64,000 nucleotides of DNA. It comes from Pseudorasbora parva. Taxonomy: Eukaryota; Chordata; Actinopteri; Cypriniformes; Gobionidae. The stretch is from positions 48,085,353 to 48,149,352 of the forward strand of contig NC_090177.1 in assembly GCF_024679245.1 (NCBI RefSeq). The letters run 5' to 3'. The position numbers and the translations under genes are program-made. The notes beneath the pieces are model-generated. The model did not search any database and was not told the DNA's origin. It was given only the letters and a program-made list of their open reading frames with translations. Positions 44,542-56,067 of this stretch are shown here, piece after piece (within the stretch, counting starts at the first letter, position 1; each line of letters begins with the position of its first letter).

Positions 44542-45867
44542 ATGTCGGCTGCTCGTGCCGGCATGCGGAGGCACCACAGCGTGCGATTTTTATTTAGAGA
44601 GGTGGAGGGTAAGCTCCTGGGGTTGTCTCGTTTAGACTTCTCCAGGAAGCTCATCCAAAAAACCCTCAATTTTAATGCCAGTGATTTAAATTGTTTAATG
44701 ACTCTGCCCCTGAACAAAGGTTTCGATGTCAGTTTTAGATCTGCTTCCTTGTTGCAAGATTTCTGGCAACGATTTGAGCATTGCAAGACCCAGTTCTCCA
44801 TGTTCAATGTTGAGAAACTTTCTGACAATTCTATTAAAACAGTGATTGTTAGAATGTTCAATGAAACAGTGAGTGGAGATGATGTTGCTGTATGGCTGGG
44901 TAGATTTTGCACGGTTCGAAGTCCACCAGTCAAGGTGCTTGACGAAGACGGCATCTGGAATTGCGCTTGGAGAGTTCCCATTAAACAGTGGGAAGATCCA
45001 AGCGGATTCCAGGGTCTGAGTCATTTACCCTCAATGATTGTGCTGGGAGAGAACCGCGGCTACATTCATTATCAGGGAATGCCCAAATTGTGCCGAAAAT
45101 GTGGGAAAATGGGACACCTCGCTGAGGCATGCCAAGAAATTGTGTGTAGGAAGTGCAGAGAAATTGGTCACATTTTTGAGGAATGTACCAATGGCAGACG
45201 GTGTAATCTCTGTGGAGATGCTAACCATTTCTACAGAGATTGCCCTAAAAGTTTTGCCAACAAGTTGAAAGGGAACAAAATGGCCGCCCCACCAAAGGAA
45301 CAATCAAAAGAACAAAGAGAGGAGGAGGCGGGCCCTGAGGTTTTGGCGGGAATTTCACATTCCCAGCCAGCCTCAGGGATTGGACAAGAAGAAAGAAGTG
45401 GGGCGGCCACAGGGGCGGAGTCAGAATTCGTTAATGAAAAGGGGGAGGAAGCCACTCCCCAACAAGAAAAAAGCAAAGACAAAATGGAGGAGGAGGAAGA
45501 TGAAACGGCTTCCTCCCTCTACACCGTATCGGAGGTTAGTGGGGTGGATAGTGGGAGTGAAACCGAGTGTTCACTCCCAAATGCTCAAGTGCAGAAAAGG
45601 TCTGCGAGATCTCCTCTGCTTCAAACAGAGGAGAAAAGGCTGCGGGCATCGCATCGGCCAGATAGTTCCTCTTCGGAAGATCTGAATCGTATGTGGCCTG
45701 CAGACTCTCCAAATGAAGTCTCCTTTCTGCACTTTAAGCTAAGAACATCGTCACCAAAGGATCCACAAGAGGTTTCCTCTGTGGATTCTGAGGCGGCGAG
45801 CACTTGCCCTCCTGACCCCAGTTTATCTGGGGAAAAGGAAAGGCAGGTGCAACAAGAAGTAACATGA
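44542..45867 (+). CDS. LINE ORF1 protein, element 2 (CCHC zinc-knuckle)
   Basis: 441 aa, colinear with ORF1 of element 1. The start CACCATGT has a good context. The N-terminal RNA-binding part spans about residues 1-180. Three CX2CX4HX4C knuckles lie at about 184-197, 202-215 and 221-234, followed by KSFANKLK, conserved in both copies. The C-terminal part is acidic and Ser-rich and holds short segments almost unchanged between copies (for example [14 protein letters not shown]) among more variable stretches. The stop at 45867 is followed by a gap of about 47-74 bp before ORF2, in a different frame relation from element 1. That argues for re-initiation rather than programmed frameshifting for ORF2. 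Confidence 0.93.
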   Translation: MSAARAGMRRHHSVRFLFREVEGKLLGLSRLDFSRKLIQKTLNFNASDLNCLMTLPLNKGFDVSFRSASLLQDFWQRFEHCKTQFSMFNVEKLSDNSIKTVIVRMFNETVSGDDVAVWLGRFCTVRSPPVKVLDEDGIWNCAWRVPIKQWEDPSGFQGLSHLPSMIVLGENRGYIHYQGMPKLCRKCGKMGHLAEACQEIVCRKCREIGHIFEECTNGRRCNLCGDANHFYRDCPKSFANKLKGNKMAAPPKEQSKEQREEEAGPEVLAGISHSQPASGIGQEERSGAATGAESEFVNEKGEEATPQQEKSKDKMEEEEDETASSLYTVSEVSGVDSGSETECSLPNAQVQKRSARSPLLQTEEKRLRASHRPDSSSSEDLNRMWPADSPNEVSFLHFKLRTSSPKDPQEVSSVDSEAASTCPPDPSLSGEKERQVQQEVT

Positions 45868-45914
45868 TTTTAATGCAATTTCTGTAGTCTTTTTATCTGT
45901 TTTTATTTTCATCA

Positions 45915-48900
45915 ATGCTTGTATTTTTAACCATACTGCTCATGGCCCTCACTATCTCTACAATCAATGTGAGAAGTGTGAGGTCTACCTTGCGAGCACA
46001 GAGTGTTTTATCATGTTTAAATAATTTTAAGTCAGACATCTATTTATTGCAAGAGTGTGCTCTGCCCTTTTTAACCAATTACAGAAAATGGGAAGAGCTG
46101 TGGACCAAAGGACCCTCCATCTGGAGTGGCTCCAATTTTAACAGAAATGACGGTGTGGCCATTTTAATAAAAAATCCCAACATCTTGGTGAAGGGCAGCA
46201 CTGTGGTGAGGGATGGGCGGGCAATTTTAGTTAATCTGACTTTTTTAGGTAAGGATTTTAATGTTTTAAATTTGTATGGTTACACAAGTAAAAATGACAG
46301 ATACAAGCTTTTAGAAGATTTGCAGCCCCACATGTTAGGTAGGGCTCCCCTAGTGGTAGCAGGGGATTTTAACTGTGTTTTAACAAAAAAAGATAGGAAA
46401 AGGGTAGGAGAAGATTTTAAGGTCGACAAGACATCGGTTTTATTAAATAAATTGGTCAAAGATTTTAAGTTAGTCGACTGTTTTAAAACAATGCATCAGA
46501 GAGAGGAGGGCTACACCTGGTTCAGTGGTGATGGCGCCAGAGCCTCTCGTATCGACTATATTTTTACAAGGGACTGCCCGCCAACCGATGCAACATTGAC
46601 CCCCCTTTTCTTCACTGACCACATGATGGTCTCCTGCACCCTTTCACTACCCACGGGTGTGACAGTAGGGGGAGGGCTGTGGAAGCTGAACTGCTCCCTA
46701 TTAAAAGATGAGGAAGTGGTTCGAGAGTATAGGGAGCAGTTCAGCCAATGGCAGACCCTCCAAGACTTTTTTGACTCACGAGCACAGTGGTGGGAGATGG
46801 TAAAACAAAGGACAGGACATTTTTTTAGAAAAATAGGAAAGGAGAAAAAGAATAAAGAAAAAAGACGCATGATGGGGCTGCAAAAAAGACTGCAGAGATA
46901 TTTTAACCTTTTAAATAATGGATTGGATTTTAAGGAGGAAATAAAGGAAGTAAAGAAAGAAATGTCAGTTTTATCCGAAACTCAAAGTAAGGGAGTAATT
47001 TTAAGATGCAAAGAAAAAGAGATAGAAGAAGGAGAAAAGTGTACAAGATATTTTTTTAAAAAGACTATTTCACGGGGAGGCTCAATAACAATCTTAAAAA
47101 CTTTTAGAGGGAGGGAGGCAAAAAATATGGAGGACATTTTAGGGGAAATAGAACTTTTTTATAGTGATTTATACAGCCCAAAGAATGTACACAATGGCAT
47201 CTTAAATGAAGTTTTAGAATTTTTAGAAACAAAGATAAAGAGTCCAAATGTGCTTTTAGCCCAGGATTTTACTCTTTTAGAATTAAATAAATCTCTCAAA
47301 AGTTTTAAAAAAGGGAAGTCCCCAGGAATGGATGGACTTCCCTTGGAGTTTTATTTGACTTTCTGGGACATTTTAGCACATGACTTACTGACAGTTTTTA
47401 AAGAATTTGAGACTCTCGACAGACTTCCGGACAGCTTTAGAGTAGGGATAGTTTCGCTTTTATATAAAAAAGGAGACAGGACTGACTTGAAGAACTGGAG
47501 ACCAATCACGCTTTTAAATTTTGATTGTAAACTTTTTAGTAAGATTTTAGCTACACGCATGTCAACTGTTTTAGAGGACGTAATCCACCTGGATCAAGCA
47601 TGCGCTGTGCCCGGTAGGAAGATCACAGACAGCCTGGTACTGATTAGAGACGCCATCTGTTACGCGAGAGACAGAAACATTCGGCTAGTAGTCCTAAATT
47701 TAGATTTTGAAAAAGCTTTTGACCGCATCTCGCACCAGTTCCTGTTTAAGGTACTGGAAAAAATGGGGTTCCCAGGGAGGTTTATAGCTTGGGTGGGACT
47801 GCTATACAACAGTCTAGTCAGTAAATTTGCAGTTAATGGTCATTTATCCAAAGCTGTAAACATTCACAGCGGCGTCCGTCAGGGGTGTCCTTTATCTCCC
47901 CTACTGTATGTGGCCTGCATTGAGCCACTGGCACAAATCTTGAGAAGGGATAAATGGATTAAAGGACTGGACGTCCCAGGGACTGGTGGACTGACCGCAA
48001 CCTGTGTTTTATATATGGACGACGTAACCCTTTTAGCGACTGACCTTTTATCAGTACGAAGAGCACTTGACTTGACTGACTGGTACGGTCGGGCCTCGGG
48101 CGCTAAGCTCAACAGGAGTAAGTCCGAGGCCCAGCTCTTCGGGCCGTGGGGAAACGTGGACACAGGCGGACTGGATTTGGATTTTAAAGGCAACGACCTG
48201 ACAGTTTTAGGAGTAAAATTTGACAGAGAGGGTGGAGGACGGGGAAACTGGACTGACATCTTAGGGAAAGTTAGGCAAAGACTGGGGTTTTGGGGACTCA
48301 GACAACTGACAATTGAAGGCAAGGTTTTAGTTTTTAAAGCTGTAATTTTACCACTAATTTTACTTGTTTCTTCTGTTTTTAGTCCCCCAAGGCGATTCCT
48401 GGCCAACCTGGAGAGGGCGGTATTTTATTTCCTGTGGGGGTCCAGATGGGAACGAGTAAAAAGGGAGGTCTTTAAAAAAAGAAAGGAAAATGGCGGAAAA
48501 GGCCTCCCGGACCCCCACTTGTTTTTAGGTAGCCGCTTTACCGCCCTCCACATCGGATATGCGCTGACCCCATCCAGAGAGAATAAGACAGCGGCCATGG
48601 CTCGTTTCTGGATGGGGTCCTACCTAAGAAGCATAAAAATTTTATCAATCGACCTGAAAACCCCAGTGTCTTTTAATTTGCCAAAAGAGTACAGTTTTAT
48701 AAAGAAATTTTTAAAAAAATTCCTTTTAGAGACAAATGATGCAAGCATTTTAACTAACCACAAATCCCTCATCTCTCTTGTGCAGGACCGGGAAGTGGTG
48801 AGTCCAGTTCCAGGCCTCACACTAAGTGAGGCCAAAGACGTTTGGAGGAACGCAGCCCACCCAGCTCTCCAGAACAGACACAAGGACTTATCGTGGATGG

Positions 48901-49370
48901 TGGCTCATGAGATCCTCCCGGTCAGGGCGGTTATGCACTCCAGAGGCATGGCCAAAAACTCCATCTGCCCACGGTCCGGGTGCAACCACCCGGAGACCGT
49001 CCACCATCTGCTCTGGGAGTGCGGTGCTGCGCGGGACCTGTGGGCCAGGGCCGGCCCCCTGTTTTTCCCGTGCCTGCCAGCGGGTGGGGCCCAGGTGGAC
49101 TACAAGCTCGCCATCCTGGGGGTGGGTCAGGGCCTCAAAGCCCAAACATCGCAAGAATTTGCCTCGCTCTGGCTCACCCTCAACCTGATAAAGGATGCCA
49201 TCTGGGTCACCAGAAACCTGCTGGTGGGGAAACGCGGGACGGTCCCCCTCCACGCGAGCGAGCAGAAGATAAGATCAACGCTGCAGGGTGGGCCGCACGT
49301 CGTCATTCGGACGGGGGGGCCGAGGCTGCACAAAGAGGTCCCGGCCACCACCGACCTTGGCCGCCCGTAG
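45915..49370 (+). CDS. LINE ORF2 protein (APE endonuclease and reverse transcriptase), element 2
   Basis: 1,151 aa with no interruption. The likelier start is the ATG at 45942 (MALTISTINVRS), at the beginning of the APE domain. APE residues seen: N of INVRS, E47, D151 and N153 in GDFN, D235-H236 near the domain end. RT motifs: NWRPITLLN, LDFEKAFD (about 596-603), RQGCPLSP (655-662), YMDD (700-703) and a KLNRSKSE segment. A C-terminal zinc motif C1018-X4-C1023-X7-H1031-X4-C1036 is of the type found in L1/Tx1 ORF2. The APE domain is expected to give the U2 site preference. All catalytic-type residues are present, so it may be active; length suits the Tx1 group. Confidence 0.95.
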   Translation: MLVFLTILLMALTISTINVRSVRSTLRAQSVLSCLNNFKSDIYLLQECALPFLTNYRKWEELWTKGPSIWSGSNFNRNDGVAILIKNPNILVKGSTVVRDGRAILVNLTFLGKDFNVLNLYGYTSKNDRYKLLEDLQPHMLGRAPLVVAGDFNCVLTKKDRKRVGEDFKVDKTSVLLNKLVKDFKLVDCFKTMHQREEGYTWFSGDGARASRIDYIFTRDCPPTDATLTPLFFTDHMMVSCTLSLPTGVTVGGGLWKLNCSLLKDEEVVREYREQFSQWQTLQDFFDSRAQWWEMVKQRTGHFFRKIGKEKKNKEKRRMMGLQKRLQRYFNLLNNGLDFKEEIKEVKKEMSVLSETQSKGVILRCKEKEIEEGEKCTRYFFKKTISRGGSITILKTFRGREAKNMEDILGEIELFYSDLYSPKNVHNGILNEVLEFLETKIKSPNVLLAQDFTLLELNKSLKSFKKGKSPGMDGLPLEFYLTFWDILAHDLLTVFKEFETLDRLPDSFRVGIVSLLYKKGDRTDLKNWRPITLLNFDCKLFSKILATRMSTVLEDVIHLDQACAVPGRKITDSLVLIRDAICYARDRNIRLVVLNLDFEKAFDRISHQFLFKVLEKMGFPGRFIAWVGLLYNSLVSKFAVNGHLSKAVNIHSGVRQGCPLSPLLYVACIEPLAQILRRDKWIKGLDVPGTGGLTATCVLYMDDVTLLATDLLSVRRALDLTDWYGRASGAKLNRSKSEAQLFGPWGNVDTGGLDLDFKGNDLTVLGVKFDREGGGRGNWTDILGKVRQRLGFWGLRQLTIEGKVLVFKAVILPLILLVSSVFSPPRRFLANLERAVFYFLWGSRWERVKREVFKKRKENGGKGLPDPHLFLGSRFTALHIGYALTPSRENKTAAMARFWMGSYLRSIKILSIDLKTPVSFNLPKEYSFIKKFLKKFLLETNDASILTNHKSLISLVQDREVVSPVPGLTLSEAKDVWRNAAHPALQNRHKDLSWMVAHEILPVRAVMHSRGMAKNSICPRSGCNHPETVHHLLWECGAARDLWARAGPLFFPCLPAGGAQVDYKLAILGVGQGLKAQTSQEFASLWLTLNLIKDAIWVTRNLLVGKRGTVPLHASEQKIRSTLQGGPHVVIRTGGPRLHKEVPATTDLGRP

Positions 49371-49792
49371 ATGCACCCTCACCACTCTGGCTACGGGAAC
49401 AGCGGGCCAGCGGGCCGGAGGAGAGGGGATTTCCGCTGGGCCTTTGAAGCGGGGAGTCCTGAACCTGTTCTGGAGACCTGGAGTGAATGGACATTCTTGA
49501 TAGGGACTCACCCCCGGTCCTGCACAACAGAGATTTTTAAACAGAATGATTTTATTGTGTTTTAACTGGCTTGTATTTATTTGCTATTTATACTTTTATC
49601 CCTTTTTCTAACACCACACTGACTTGCATACATGGACTTTACACAACACACTACACTGACTGATTTTAACTAAGAATGCAAAACTGTTGGTTTTAATCTG
49701 TGTAAACATGTATGTTTAAAAAGAAAAGAAATGTGAGGTTTGAATGGAAAAAAAGAAATGTGTGACAATAAAACTTTTTTCGAAAGAAAAAA
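49371..49792 (+). other. 3' UTR of element 2
   Basis: 422 bp. Starts with the 60-bp block identical to element 1, in frame with ORF2 after TAG and open for 64 codons. Ends with ACAATAAAAC, a T run, CGAAAG and A residues. Confidence 0.8.
49767..49772 (+). terminator. AATAAA polyadenylation signal, element 2
   Basis: AATAAA about 20 bp before the junction with U2, the same position as in element 1. Confidence 0.6.
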
Positions 49793-49943
49793 ATCTGTTC
49801 TTATCAGTTTAATATCTGATACGTCCCCTATCCGGGGACTGCATATTAAATTGATTTTTGGCACATGGAGCCGGAACCGGGGCTTGCTCCGTCCACTCCA
49901 CGCATCGACCTGGTATTGCAGTGCCTCCAGGAACGGTGTGCTT
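49793..49943 (+). pseudogene. RNU2: 3' part of U2 interrupted by element 2
   Basis: U2 nt 38-188 directly after the A-rich end; promoterless. T8 tract follows. Confidence 0.95.
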
Positions 49944-50416
49944 CCCCTTTTTGGGGACTGCGAATTGTTGTGACTAATAGAAGAACCAACAACACCACTG
50001 GAATTTTTTTTGTCAGAGAATACAGAAATACGCAGGAAGCGCATACAGAATGACGATGAGGTGACGCAACGATGACCGTGCCACAGAGAAAGCAGCAAGC
50101 TGCGGTCATATGAGCATAGGGAAAAAAGAAGAACAAAAGCGTCGGTTGCCGGCCGGCTGACTCATCACCGTCACAGCACGTTTTTTGATGTCCCTCTTAT
50201 TTGAGAGTCTTTACCAACGAGCTGATGAGTCGAATCAGGGGTTTGTGTTGGATGGATTAGGGACACCTGATTCAAATCAAGGTCACGCACGCACGCACGC
50301 AGCAGTCAAGCAATGGAAGGTGCCCCGTCCTTCCTTTTCTTGGGGGAGGGGAAGGTCACCGTGTTTGAGGATGGCGAAGGGGGATAGGGCGCCTCTGCCT
50401 GGAGGCCAGGCAACTC

Positions 50417-50580
50417 ATACTTACCTGGCAGGGGAGACACCATGATCAGGAAGGTGGTTCACCCAGGGCGAGGCTCGGCCATTGCACTCCGGTTGTGCTG
50501 ACCCCTGCGAATTCCCCAAATGTGGGAATCTCGACTGCGTAATTTATGGTAGTGGGGGACTGCGTTCGCGCTCTCCCCTG
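50417..50580 (+). ncRNA. RNU1: U1 snRNA, copy 22
   Basis: 164 nt, G123, (CACG)4, C at -27; intact promoter beside a split U2. Confidence 0.97.
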
Positions 50581-51588
50581 TACACACTGGTTAAAAGCAG
50601 ATAGCGTGGAGGGAAAAAGCGTGCGGTTCTTGACGCTTGTGGCGCCGCCCACTGCCCCAAAGGGTGAAGTTGCACCAGTTTTGTTATGTTTCTGTCTCTT
50701 TCTGCTGTGTCAGCCAGTGACCCGGAGAGTTCAGAGAACTGAACTGCGTTTGTTTTCATCGAGGTTGTCGAAACCTGCGACCGGTTTGCCGAATGTGGTT
50801 TTTCCCACAAACTTTGATATTCAACGGACGAGTTGATTGACAGCAGTGGTCCCAAAGGCAAAGTTGTTCGGATGGAGGTTTTCTGTCGTATGGTACGACT
50901 GTCTCGTGCGCGTGCTGTGAAAAAGCACGCGACATACGTTCGCCTATAGCCGCTCTCATGTTGTTGCTTTTTCATTTTAAAGCGCCACTAGGTGGCCATT
51001 CACCGCGTCCTTTCTCGCCTGACCCCAGACTGAGCCCGTGCACGGGTGTACCGGCTTGGGTGAAATTGTCTCGTTCCGTCCAAGAGCTATAGCCGTTCTA
51101 GCAGACCCCGCCTCGCCCAGCCCGTAGGTTTCGGCCTGCCGCCGCCAAGCTGAATCGAAATTCCCACTTTTTTTCCGATCTGGACGGACAGTCAGACTCC
51201 AGAGAATCTTTCTGCACTGGTTTGGGCCAGATCGGGCAAAAGACCTAGGACTAGTGTGCAAAAGTAGGTTTTTCACAAAATCCCAAATACCCGAAAATTT
51301 CGCCAGCGCAACCTTCGAATCCGAGGCATGCGTCTCGCTCGGCTCGAGCCAAGGATTCCGATGATATAAGACACTTGGTTCTGCGGCGTGCGGTTTGGGA
51401 GCTACGAGCCATTTCGTGCCGGGCCCATCGGGGGGCCAGCCTTGGTGATGTTGTAGAGCGAGTGGCTAGTACCATCCCTCAAAGTTTCAGGTCTCTACGA
51501 CGTAAGGCCTTTGCCAACCCTCCCCCCCTCACCGCTTCCCAGATGGGCGTCGCCTTTGCCGGCTCCCCTGCCGCTGCGTCATTGTGTC

Positions 51589-51776
51589 ATCGCTTCTCGG
51601 CCTTTTGGCTAAGATCAAGTGTAGTATCTGTTCTTATCAGTTTAATATCTGATACGTCCCCTATCCGGGGACTGCATATTAAATTGATTTTTGGCACATG
51701 GAGCCGGAACCGGGGCTTGCTCCGTCCACTCCACGCATCGACCTGGTATTGCAGTGCCTCCAGGAACGGTGTGCTT
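51589..51776 (+). ncRNA. RNU2: U2 snRNA, copy 21
   Basis: Full length; C at -18, T4 tract. Confidence 0.97.
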
Positions 51777-52245
51777 CCCCTTTTTGGGGACTGCGAATTG
51801 TTGTGACTAATAGAAGAACCAACAACACCACTGGAATTTTGTCAGAGAATACAGAAATACGCAGGAAGCGCATACAGAATGACGATGAGGTGACGCAACG
51901 ATGACCGTGCCACAGAGAAAGCAGCAAGCTGCGGTCATATGAGCATAGGGAAAAAAGAAGAACAAAAGCGTCGGTTGCCGGCCGGCTGACTCATCACCGT
52001 CACAGCACGTTTTTTGATGTCCCTCTTATTTGAGAGTCTTTACCAACGAGCTGATGAGTCGAATCAGGGGTTTGTGTTGGATGGATTAGGGACACCTGAT
52101 TCAAATCAAGGTCACGCACGCACGCACGCAGCAGTCAAGCAATGGAAGGTGCCCCGTCCTTCCTTTTCTTGGGGGAGGGGAAGGTCACCGTGTTTGAGGA
52201 TGGCGAAGGGGGATAGGGCGCCTCTGCCTGGAGGCCAGGCAACTC

Positions 52246-52409
52246 ATACTTACCTGGCAGGGGAGACACCATGATCAGGAAGGTGGTTCACCCAGGGCGA
52301 GGCTCGGCCATTGCACTCCGGTTGTGCTGACCCCTGCGAATTCCCCAAATGTGGGAATCTCGACTGCGTAATTTATGGTAGTGGGGGACTGCGTTCGCGC
52401 TCTCCCCTG
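52246..52409 (+). ncRNA. RNU1: U1 snRNA, copy 23
   Basis: 164 nt, G123, (CACG)4, C at -27. Confidence 0.97.
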
Positions 52410-53417
52410 TACACACTGGTTAAAAGCAGATAGCGTGGAGGGAAAAAGCGTGCGGTTCTTGACGCTTGTGGCGCCGCCCACTGCCCCAAAGGGTGAAGTT
52501 GCACCAGTTTTGTTATGTTTCTGTCTCTTTCTGCTGTGTCAGCCAGTGACCCGGAGAGTTCAGAGAACTGAACTGCGTTTGTTTTCATCGAGGTTGTCGA
52601 AACCTGCGACCGGTTTGCCGAATGTGGTTTTTCCCACAAACTTTGATATTCAACGGACGAGTTGATTGACAGCAGTGGTCCCAAAGGCAAAGTTGTTCGG
52701 ATGGAGGTTTTCTGTCGTATGGTACGACTGTCTCGTGCGCGTGCTGTGAAAAAGCACGCGACATACGTTCGCCTATAGCCGCTCTCATGTTGTTGCTTTT
52801 TCATTTTAAAGCGCCACTAGGTGGCCATTCACCGCGTCCTTTCTCGCCTGACCCCAGACTGAGCCCGTGCACGGGTGTACCGGCTTGGGTGAAATTGTCT
52901 CGTTCCGTCCAAGAGCTATAGCCGTTCTAGCAGACCCCGCCTCGCCCAGCCCGTAGGTTTCGGCCTGCCGCCGCCAAGCTGAATCGAAATTCCCACTTTT
53001 TTTCCGATCTGGACGGACAGTCAGACTCCAGAGAATCTTTCTGCACTGGTTTGGGCCAGATCGGGCAAAAGACCTAGGACTAGTGTGCAAAAGTAGGTTT
53101 TTCACAAAATCCCAAATACCCGAAAATTTCGCCAGCGCAACCTTCGAATCCGAGGCATGCGTCTCGCTCGGCTCGAGCCAAGGATTCCGATGATATAAGA
53201 CACTTGGTTCTGCGGCGTGCGGTTTGGGAGCTACGAGCCATTTCGTGCCGGGCCCATCGGGGGGCCAGCCTTGGTGATGTTGTAGAGCGAGTGGCTAGTA
53301 CCATCCCTCAAAGTTTCAGGTCTCTACGACGTAAGGCCTTTGCCAACCCTCCCCCCCTCACCGCTTCCCAGATGGGCGTCGCCTTTGCCGGCTCCCCTGC
53401 CGCTGCGTCATTGTGTC

Positions 53418-53605
53418 ATCGCTTCTCGGCCTTTTGGCTAAGATCAAGTGTAGTATCTGTTCTTATCAGTTTAATATCTGATACGTCCCCTATCCGGGGA
53501 CTGCATATTAAATTGATTTTTGGCACATGGAGCCGGAACCGGGGCTTGCTCCGTCCACTCCACGCATCGACCTGGTATTGCAGTGCCTCCAGGAACGGTG
53601 TGCTT
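53418..53605 (+). ncRNA. RNU2: U2 snRNA, copy 22
   Basis: Full length; C at -18, T4 tract. Confidence 0.97.
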
Positions 53606-54074
53606 CCCCTTTTTGGGGACTGCGAATTGTTGTGACTAATAGAAGAACCAACAACACCACTGGAATTTTGTCAGAGAATACAGAAATACGCAGGAAGCGC
53701 ATACAGAATGACGATGAGGTGACGCAACGATGACCGTGCCACAGAGAAAGCAGCAAGCTGCGGTCATATGAGCATAGGGAAAAAAGAAGAACAAAAGCGT
53801 CGGTTGCCGGCCGGCTGACTCATCACCGTCACAGCACGTTTTTTGATGTCCCTCTTATTTGAGAGTCTTTACCAACGAGCTGATGAGTCGAATCAGGGGT
53901 TTGTGTTGGATGGATTAGGGACACCTGATTCAAATCAAGGTCACGCACGCACGCACGCAGCAGTCAAGCAATGGAAGGTGCCCCGTCCTTCCTTTTCTTG
54001 GGGGAGGGGAAGGTCACCGTGTTTGAGGATGGCGAAGGGGGATAGGGCGCCTCTGCCTGGAGGCCAGGCAACTC

Positions 54075-54238
54075 ATACTTACCTGGCAGGGGAGACACCA
54101 TGATCAGGAAGGTGGTTCACCCAGGGCGAGGCTCGGCCATTGCACTCCGGTTGTGCTGACCCCTGCGAATTCCCCAAATGTGGGAATCTCGACTGCGTAA
54201 TTTATGGTAGTGGGGGACTGCGTTCGCGCTCTCCCCTG
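54075..54238 (+). ncRNA. RNU1: U1 snRNA, copy 24
   Basis: 164 nt, G123, (CACG)4, C at -27. Confidence 0.97.
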
Positions 54239-55246
54239 TACACACTGGTTAAAAGCAGATAGCGTGGAGGGAAAAAGCGTGCGGTTCTTGACGCTTGTGG
54301 CGCCGCCCACTGCCCCAAAGGGTGAAGTTGCACCAGTTTTGTTATGTTTCTGTCTCTTTCTGCTGTGTCAGCCAGTGACCCGGAGAGTTCAGAGAACTGA
54401 ACTGCGTTTGTTTTCATCGAGGTTGTCGAAACCTGCGACCGGTTTGCCGAATGTGGTTTTTCCCACAAACTTTGATATTCAACGGACGAGTTGATTGACA
54501 GCAGTGGTCCCAAAGGCAAAGTTGTTCGGATGGAGGTTTTCTGTCGTATGGTACGACTGTCTCGTGCGCGTGCTGTGAAAAAGCACGCGACATACGTTCG
54601 CCTATAGCCGCTCTCATGTTGTTGCTTTTTCATTTTAAAGCGCCACTAGGTGGCCATTCACCGCGTCCTTTCTCGCCTGACCCCAGACTGAGCCCGTGCA
54701 CGGGTGTACCGGCTTGGGTGAAATTGTCTCGTTCCGTCCAAGAGCTATAGCCGTTCTAGCAGACCCCGCCTCGCCCAGCCCGTAGGTTTCGGCCTGCCGC
54801 CGCCAAGCTGAATCGAAATTCCCACTTTTTTTCCGATCTGGACGGACAGTCAGACTCCAGAGAATCTTTCTGCACTGGTTTGGGCCAGATCGGGCAAAAG
54901 ACCTAGGACTAGTGTGCAAAAGTAGGTTTTTCACAAAATCCCAAATACCCGAAAATTTCGCCAGCGCAACCTTCGAATCCGAGGCATGCGTCTCGCTCGG
55001 CTCGAGCCAAGGATTCCGATGATATAAGACACTTGGTTCTGCGGCGTGCGGTTTGGGAGCTACGAGCCATTTCGTGCCGGGCCCATCGGGGGGCCAGCCT
55101 TGGTGATGTTGTAGAGCGAGTGGCTAGTACCATCCCTCAAAGTTTCAGGTCTCTACGACGTAAGGCCTTTGCCAACCCTCCCCCCCTCACCGCTTCCCAG
55201 ATGGGCGTCGCCTTTGCCGGCTCCCCTGCCGCTGCGTCATTGTGTC

Positions 55247-55434
55247 ATCGCTTCTCGGCCTTTTGGCTAAGATCAAGTGTAGTATCTGTTCTTATCAGTT
55301 TAATATCTGATACGTCCCCTATCCGGGGACTGCATATTAAATTGATTTTTGGCACATGGAGCCGGAACCGGGGCTTGCTCCGTCCACTCCACGCATCGAC
55401 CTGGTATTGCAGTGCCTCCAGGAACGGTGTGCTT
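55247..55434 (+). ncRNA. RNU2: U2 snRNA, copy 23
   Basis: Full length; C at -18, T4 tract. Confidence 0.97.
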
Positions 55435-55903
55435 CCCCTTTTTGGGGACTGCGAATTGTTGTGACTAATAGAAGAACCAACAACACCACTGGAATTTTGT
55501 CAGAGAATACAGAAATACGCAGGAAGCGCATACAGAATGACGATGAGGTGACGCAACGATGACCGTGCCACAGAGAAAGCAGCAAGCTGCGGTCATATGA
55601 GCATAGGGAAAAAAGAAGAACAAAAGCGTCGGTTGCCGGCCGGCTGACTCATCACCGTCACAGCACGTTTTTTGATGTCCCTCTTATTTGAGAGTCTTTA
55701 CCAACGAGCTGATGAGTCGAATCAGGGGTTTGTGTTGGATGGATTAGGGACACCTGATTCAAATCAAGGTCACGCACGCACGCACGCAGCAGTCAAGCAA
55801 TGGAAGGTGCCCCGTCCTTCCTTTTCTTGGGGGAGGGGAAGGTCACCGTGTTTGAGGATGGCGAAGGGGGATAGGGCGCCTCTGCCTGGAGGCCAGGCAA
55901 CTC

Positions 55904-56067
55904 ATACTTACCTGGCAGGGGAGACACCATGATCAGGAAGGTGGTTCACCCAGGGCGAGGCTCGGCCATTGCACTCCGGTTGTGCTGACCCCTGCGAATT
56001 CCCCAAATGTGGGAATCTCGACTGCGTAATTTATGGTAGTGGGGGACTGCGTTCGCGCTCTCCCCTG
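55904..56067 (+). ncRNA. RNU1: U1 snRNA, copy 25
   Basis: 164 nt, G123, (CACG)4, C at -27. Confidence 0.97.

Larger units (their letters stand above)
44333..49792 (+). mobile_element. Keno-like U2-targeting LINE, element 2 (intact ORFs)
   Basis: About 5.46 kb, the same layout, orientation and target as element 1. Both ORFs are uninterrupted and the 5' and 3' ends are present, so this copy looks full-length and possibly competent. The 5' UTR and much of ORF1 and the middle of ORF2 differ clearly from element 1, while the RT core and the start of the 3' UTR are nearly identical. It is therefore a separate insertion from a related lineage, not a copy made by array duplication. No target-site duplication; U2 nt 35-37 are missing. 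Confidence 0.94.

Noticed and set aside
49371..49565. Independent third ORF after ORF2
   Set aside because: Identical bases rather than codon-type variation in the shared part, and different lengths in the two elements; treated as 3' UTR with a possible read-through note.
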